Source: Pelagibius litoralis (lineage in GTDB: Bacteria; Pseudomonadota; Alphaproteobacteria; Kiloniellales; DSM-21159). Taken from it: 37,522 nucleotides of DNA. Positions 34,335 through 37,522 of this stretch are shown piece by piece (position 1 is the first letter of the stretch; every line of letters begins with the position of its first letter). The stretch covers positions 1-37,522 of the forward strand of contig JARFRB010000138.1 of assembly GCA_029287455.1 (NCBI GenBank), given 5' to 3'. The notes beneath the pieces were generated by a model. The model was not told the DNA's origin. It did not search any database and saw nothing but the letters and a program-made list of their open reading frames with translations. The position numbers and the translations under genes are program-made.

Positions 34335-34367
34335 TATTGTCCACAGCCTTTCGGGGAGTCTCGGATA

Positions 34368-35012
34368 ATGCGTCGTTTCGCACTCGCCTTGGGGCTCCTC
34401 GCCCTATCCTTGCTGATCGGCCCGCCGGTCTGGGCCCAGGAAGCGGTCGGCCATGTCGAGCGGCAGAAAGGGGCAGCCAGCCGGGTCGTGGCCGCCGGCG
34501 CCAATGATTTGGCACAGGGGAGCCAAGTCTTTATCGGCGACGAGATTCGCACCGGGCCGGATGCACGGTTGCTGATTCGCTTCGACGACGAGTCGGCACT
34601 CACCTTGGGCGAGAATGCCCGCTTGTCGATTGACGAATTCGTCTACGTGAAGAACGGCGGCTCTCGGCAGGCCCTAGCTATCGCTCAGGGCGTGTTCCGC
34701 TTCGCGACCGGCCAGATCGGCAAGCTAAGGCCAAGCGACATCGCCTTTACGACGCCGGTGGCGGCCGTCGGAATACGCGGCACGGTGTTTCTGGGCGGCG
34801 AGTTGACCGTTGGCATGCCGCCAGGCCAGCCGCACTACGGATTTCAGGTGAGCGAAGGTGCAATCGAAGTGATCTCGCCCGTCGGATCTGTGGTTCTGGA
34901 CGAGCCTGGCGAGGGCACCTTCCTTCCGCTCACGCGCGTGGCCGCGCCAACTCCGGTTCGCCAATGGACCGAGGCGGAAGCCGCGGAAGCCGAGGCTGCC
35001 CTGGCGTTCTAA
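34368..35012 (+). CDS. Exported FecR-domain protein
   Basis: A 214-residue protein with a signal peptide of about 24 residues (MRRFALALGLLALSLLIGPP) ending in VWAQ. The mature part has a FecR domain from about residue 40 to 150, with IGDEIRTGPDARLLIRFDDE and the conserved TPVAAVGIRGTVF. Classical FecR is a membrane-bound anti-sigma partner; this protein lacks a membrane span after the signal and no sigma factor gene is nearby. It belongs to the group of freestanding, exported FecR-domain proteins of unknown function. The C-terminus is Glu/Ala-rich. ATG 34368 has GGGGAG upstream. It is convergent with the VOC gene, 17 bases away. Confidence 0.88.
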   Translation: MRRFALALGLLALSLLIGPPVWAQEAVGHVERQKGAASRVVAAGANDLAQGSQVFIGDEIRTGPDARLLIRFDDESALTLGENARLSIDEFVYVKNGGSRQALAIAQGVFRFATGQIGKLRPSDIAFTTPVAAVGIRGTVFLGGELTVGMPPGQPHYGFQVSEGAIEVISPVGSVVLDEPGEGTFLPLTRVAAPTPVRQWTEAEAAEAEAALAF

Positions 35013-35029
35013 GATTCGAGCCGCTACAG

Positions 35030-35437
35030 CTATGACGGACACTGCAGCACGTTGACCATGTTGCCGTCAGGATCGCGCAGCATTGAAGACTTCAACCCGT
35101 CATCGGAGAGCTGCAGGTTCTTCCATACGAAGACCGCGCCCTTGGCTTCGAGTGCCGCGGTGTCCGCTTCCAGGTCATCGCTAGAGAACACAATGGCGAT
35201 GATATAGGCGACGCTCACGTGGGCCGGCGGCACTAGATCGGCGGTTTCCGAACGCCGGCTGCCCTTCTGCGAGATCAGCTCGACCTTCAGATCATCCCGC
35301 TTCAGCACCAGAAAGTCGGCGCCGATGTCCGGAAGATAGGTGGAGTAGCCCGGCTTGAAGTCAAACATCTTCATGTACCAGGCCTTCGAGGTCTCGATAT
35401 TGGTGCAGCTCACGGCGACATTGTCGAAGCGAATCAT
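35030..35437 (-). CDS. VOC (glyoxalase/bleomycin resistance)-family protein
   Basis: A 135-residue single-module-pair VOC protein with the paired beta-alpha-beta-beta-beta pattern: IRFDNVAVSCTNIETSKAWY begins the first module and YIIAIVFSSDDLEADTAALE the second. It ends with SSMLRDPDGNMVNVLQ, the family's C-terminal fingerprint. The usual metal histidine on the first strand is replaced here by Asn6, so it may bind ligand without the standard metal or use other residues. ATG 35437 is clear. It is the final gene of the minus strand before the convergent FecR-domain gene; promoter elements may lie in the AT-rich patch at 35531-35600. Function unknown; VOC proteins isomerise, cleave or bind small molecules. 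Confidence 0.85.
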   Translation of the reverse strand: MIRFDNVAVSCTNIETSKAWYMKMFDFKPGYSTYLPDIGADFLVLKRDDLKVELISQKGSRRSETADLVPPAHVSVAYIIAIVFSSDDLEADTAALEAKGAVFVWKNLQLSDDGLKSSMLRDPDGNMVNVLQCPS

Positions 35438-35859
35438 GGATGGTGTCCTCGGCTTTCTTGGTTCTGCTTGTGGGCGACGCGCCCGCTGGCATGAAGGGGG
35501 AAGGGCCAGTTTCAGAGGCCGCTTTCACTCACATAAAATCAATTATATCGAGATATTAGATTTATATAAACTAGTATAAGTATAACAACTCACAAAAACT
35601 GCTGGGAAGGACCTGATCGATGGCTATCTGTAAGTTCTGATCGCTGACGCTCACGCAGGCATGATGGCCCAGATCGTCCTCCGCTCCGGCCTTGACGTTA
35701 TACTCGACCTTGATCAGCACGGCTGCGTCGTAGGCGCCCGCGCTCGCCGTCAGCGCTTCCAGCCAATGCCGCGAAGGCGCGTGATCGCCTCGGGCAAAAC
35801 ACTTACCTGCCTGCACCTTCATTCCGGGCCGACTCGAGCCAGCGAGCCTCCCCCGCTCG
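35438..35859. other. Gene-poor 422-base stretch with an AT-rich patch
   Basis: Between the VOC gene and the CaiD-like gene there is only one small frame (35571-35822, listed separately). From 35531 to 35600, 14 of 70 bases are G or C, against about two-thirds for the window. The patch contains several TATA-like strings and a tandem GTATAAGTATAA at 35574-35585. It could hold the promoter of the VOC gene, which reads leftward from here, or mark the edge of an inserted or decayed segment. Confidence 0.6.
35571..35822 (-). CDS. Doubtful small gene or gene remnant, 83 residues
   Basis: I do not recognise this sequence. The first 70 codons have the high third-position G+C of real genes in this window and give a plausible protein stretch (AAVLIKVEYNVKAGAEDDLG), while the last 13 run into the AT-rich patch and end in Tyr-Leu-Tyr. 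That suggests the 5' part of a gene cut off by AT-rich DNA, or chance. ATG 35822 has only a weak GGA directly before it. It lies 37 bases downstream of the CaiD-like gene on the same strand. No domain, signal or membrane segment is visible. Confidence 0.3.
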   Translation of the reverse strand: MKVQAGKCFARGDHAPSRHWLEALTASAGAYDAAVLIKVEYNVKAGAEDDLGHHACVSVSDQNLQIAIDQVLPSSFCELLYLY

Positions 35860-36645
35860 TCAGCGTCCCTTCCAGATGGGATCGCGCTTCTCGACGAAGG
35901 CTTTCGCGCCTTCGTTCTGGTCCTCGGAGCGGTAGAGCTTCTCCACCGAGGCGAACTGGCTCTTGGTAATCCGGTTCATCGCGTCCTGAAACGTCATGCT
36001 CTCCGCCTCGCGCACGATCTCCTTGATCGCCGCGTAGACAAGCGGCGGGCCAGACGCCAGCAGCGCGGCCAGTTTACGGGCTTCCTCCATCAGATCGGCG
36101 GCCGGATAAATATGATTGATAAGGCCCCAGCGAGCTGCCTCCTCGGCGTCGATCCAGCGGCCCGTCAACAGCATCTCCATGGCAATATGATAGGGAATGC
36201 GCTTGGGGAGCTTCACCGTGGCCGCGTCGGCGACCGTGCCGGAGCGAATTTCGGGCAGGGCAAAGGTCGCGTGCTCGGCCGCCAGAATGATGTCGGCCGA
36301 AAGGGCCAGCTCCAGCCCTCCCCCACAGCAAATGCCGTTGACCACTGCGACCACCGGCTTGTTCAGCCCCCGAAGTTCCTGTAATCCACCGAATCCACCC
36401 TTGCCGTAATCGCCATCCACCGCGTCGCCGCCGGCGGCGGCGTGGAGGTCCCAGCCGGGGCAGAAGAATTTCTCACCCGCCCCTGTAACGATCGCCACCC
36501 GCAGGCTGTCATCGTCCCTAAAATCGGTGAACACCTCGCCCATGATCCGGCTGGTGGCGAGGTCAATCGCGTTGGCCTTCGGCCGGTCCAGGGTCACCTC
36601 CAGGACATAGCCCTCGCGACGGGTCTTGATTGGGCCCTCAGACAT
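35860..36645 (-). CDS. Crotonobetainyl-CoA hydratase-like crotonase (CaiD-like)
   Basis: A 261-residue crotonase, the length of E. coli CaiD. LDRPKANAID at residues 19-28, LRVAIVTGAGEKFF at 48-61, GWDLHAAA at 64-71 and the C-terminal EKRDPIWKGR are the features I know from CaiD, which hydrates crotonobetainyl-CoA to carnitinyl-CoA. Glu112 (GGGLE) and Glu132 (ALPE) match the two catalytic glutamates of crotonases. The loop that follows, normally with a Gly-Gly, is here Ala-Asp-Ala-Ala-Thr (139-143), so the oxyanion side of the pocket differs. ATG 36645 has GGAG seven bases upstream and overlaps the ligase stop by eight bases; a TTG at 36657 is less likely. caiA, caiB and caiT are absent, so the substrate may be another beta-unsaturated acyl-CoA. 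Confidence 0.85.
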   Translation of the reverse strand: MSEGPIKTRREGYVLEVTLDRPKANAIDLATSRIMGEVFTDFRDDDSLRVAIVTGAGEKFFCPGWDLHAAAGGDAVDGDYGKGGFGGLQELRGLNKPVVAVVNGICCGGGLELALSADIILAAEHATFALPEIRSGTVADAATVKLPKRIPYHIAMEMLLTGRWIDAEEAARWGLINHIYPAADLMEEARKLAALLASGPPLVYAAIKEIVREAESMTFQDAMNRITKSQFASVEKLYRSEDQNEGAKAFVEKRDPIWKGR

Positions 36646-37522
36646 GGTTTTCTCCAATTCGAATCAAGGCGTCGGCGGCGATGGCCATGCCCGGGCCGCA
36701 CATCAAGGGGTTGATCTCGACTTCCAGTGGACGGGCCGCCGCGACATAGGCTTGCACGGCCATCACGGTGTCCAGGATCGCCTCGATATCCGCCGCCGGA
36801 GCGCCGCGGTAGCCATACAGTAAACGAGCCAACTTGAGACTTCGCAATGCCTTCGCCACGTCCTCCCGCGGTGCAGGGACCAACAGGCACGCGCTGTCCT
36901 CCAGCAACTCCGTCAAAGTGCCCCCCGCCGCGAGCGTCAGCACATAGCCGTGGGCCGGATCGCGAACCACGCCAACCAAGAGCTCGGCCTGGGCGCCAAG
37001 GATCATCTCCTCCACCGAGAAATCCTGGGCAGGCATCTTTCGAGCAGCAGCTTCGACCTCGGCCTTCGACGCAAGGTTAAGCGCCACCGCCTTGGCTTCC
37101 GTCTTGTGAGCAATCCCCTCGCCTTTCAGCACGACCGGGAAGCCCAATTCCGCCGCCAGGTCCGCCGCGGCCGCCGGACTGTCGGCACGGGCCGAGGCGG
37201 GCATGCGCAGGCCATAGGGGATCAGCTCCGCCCTTGCCTCGACTCCGGTCAGCGTGTGGCCTGAAATCTCTTGCGTTGGCAACAACAGCGGCTCTTGCGC
37301 GAGGCGCGCCTCACCCAGTTTCGCGGCAGCTCCCATGGCTTCGATCGCCTCGGGCAGGCCGGCAAAGGGAACGATGCCCATGGCGACGAGCCGCAGTGCC
37401 ACGTCCTCGGGCATGGTCTCGACCAGAGAGCCCAGGATCGCCATCGGCCGGCCGGTCGCGGCTTTCGTGCGCGCCACCGCCCCTATCACCTTGTCCCAAT
37501 CCGCGGCACCGCATCTGTCGGG
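36638..37522 (-). CDS. ADP-forming acyl-CoA/acetate-CoA ligase family protein, 3' part (cut by window edge)
   Basis: The last 294 residues of a larger protein; the frame stays open to the right edge. The sequence shows the ATP-grasp subunit of ADP-forming acetyl-CoA synthetases: LGFPVVLKGEGIAHKTEAKA is the nucleotide-binding start of the grasp fold. VEEMILGAQAELLVGVVRDP, then LLYGYRGAP and EVEINPLMCGPG, complete the C-terminal motifs of this family. The enzyme joins an acid to CoA with ATP, giving ADP, and full-length members are about 700 residues. It overlaps the CaiD-like gene, so the two are coupled. The ligase probably activates the acid whose unsaturated CoA ester the hydratase then hydrates. 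The exact acid is not determinable. Confidence 0.9.
   Translation of the reverse strand, partial: PDRCGAADWDKVIGAVARTKAATGRPMAILGSLVETMPEDVALRLVAMGIVPFAGLPEAIEAMGAAAKLGEARLAQEPLLLPTQEISGHTLTGVEARAELIPYGLRMPASARADSPAAAADLAAELGFPVVLKGEGIAHKTEAKAVALNLASKAEVEAAARKMPAQDFSVEEMILGAQAELLVGVVRDPAHGYVLTLAAGGTLTELLEDSACLLVPAPREDVAKALRSLKLARLLYGYRGAPAADIEAILDTVMAVQAYVAAARPLEVEINPLMCGPGMAIAADALIRIGENHV

Noticed and set aside
1-37522. CRISPR arrays, tRNA or rRNA genes, insertion sequences and phage genes
   Set aside because: No direct-repeat arrays, cloverleaf-like sequences, transposase-like frames with terminal repeats, or phage structural genes were found on reading both strands.

Overview
The window is a 37.5 kb, GC-rich (roughly two-thirds G+C), densely coding stretch of bacterial chromosome. 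Tight operons with ATGA/GTGA start-stop overlaps, dipeptide-type ABC and DctPQM TRAP importers, a FadR/FCD-type GntR regulator and many small-molecule dehydrogenases suggest a heterotrophic alphaproteobacterium of the Rhodospirillales/Rhodobacterales kind, possibly marine. This is inference from gene content; there is no rRNA or other phylogenetic marker. I saw no tRNA, rRNA, CRISPR array, insertion sequence or phage gene. Nearly all genes are catabolic or transport genes.

Region A (1-12.8 kb): a plus-strand run encodes an MmgE/PrpD protein, a two-domain FAD/GcvT enzyme of the dimethylglycine/sarcosine dehydrogenase family, an old-yellow-enzyme/TMADH-type flavoprotein translationally coupled to it, and a cupin with the metal-ligand pattern of DddQ-type DMSP lyases. 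It faces a minus-strand dipeptide-type ABC importer (dppB-, dppC- and fused dppDF-like genes) whose substrate-binding protein is divergently transcribed. Together these look like uptake and breakdown of a methylated onium osmolyte or related compound.

Region B (12.8-19.1 kb): a minus-strand EamA exporter, then a plus-strand set with a beta-propeller glycosidase-like protein, a DAO/sarcosine-oxidase-like flavoprotein, a second EamA exporter and a choline-sulfatase-like sulfatase.

Region C (19.1-33.2 kb): a divergent catabolic regulon around a GntR repressor. The minus-strand operon encodes an HpcH/HpaI aldolase, a D-2-hydroxyacid dehydrogenase, IolD, IolE, a 3-hydroxyisobutyrate-dehydrogenase-like enzyme and a TIM-barrel isomerase. 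The plus-strand operon encodes an enlarged TRAP transporter, two Gfo/Idh/MocA dehydrogenases and an unrecognised 218-residue protein between them. It resembles an inositol pathway in which oxidation, dehydration and ring opening (IolG/IolE/IolD-like steps) are present. IolB, IolC, IolJ and IolA are absent here and may be replaced by an aldolase and dehydrogenases. I consider it the best candidate in the window for a little-described pathway. An exact 11-bp repeat containing TATAAT and a 17-bp near-palindrome mark its control region.

Region D (33.2-37.5 kb): a PhyH-type oxygenase, an exported FecR-domain protein, a VOC protein, a strikingly AT-rich patch with a doubtful small gene, a crotonobetainyl-CoA-hydratase-like (CaiD) enzyme, and an ADP-forming acyl-CoA ligase cut by the right edge. 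The repeated appearance of enzymes for choline sulfate, N-methylglycines, DMSP-like and carnitine-like compounds suggests a neighbourhood specialised in osmolyte and cyclitol catabolism.
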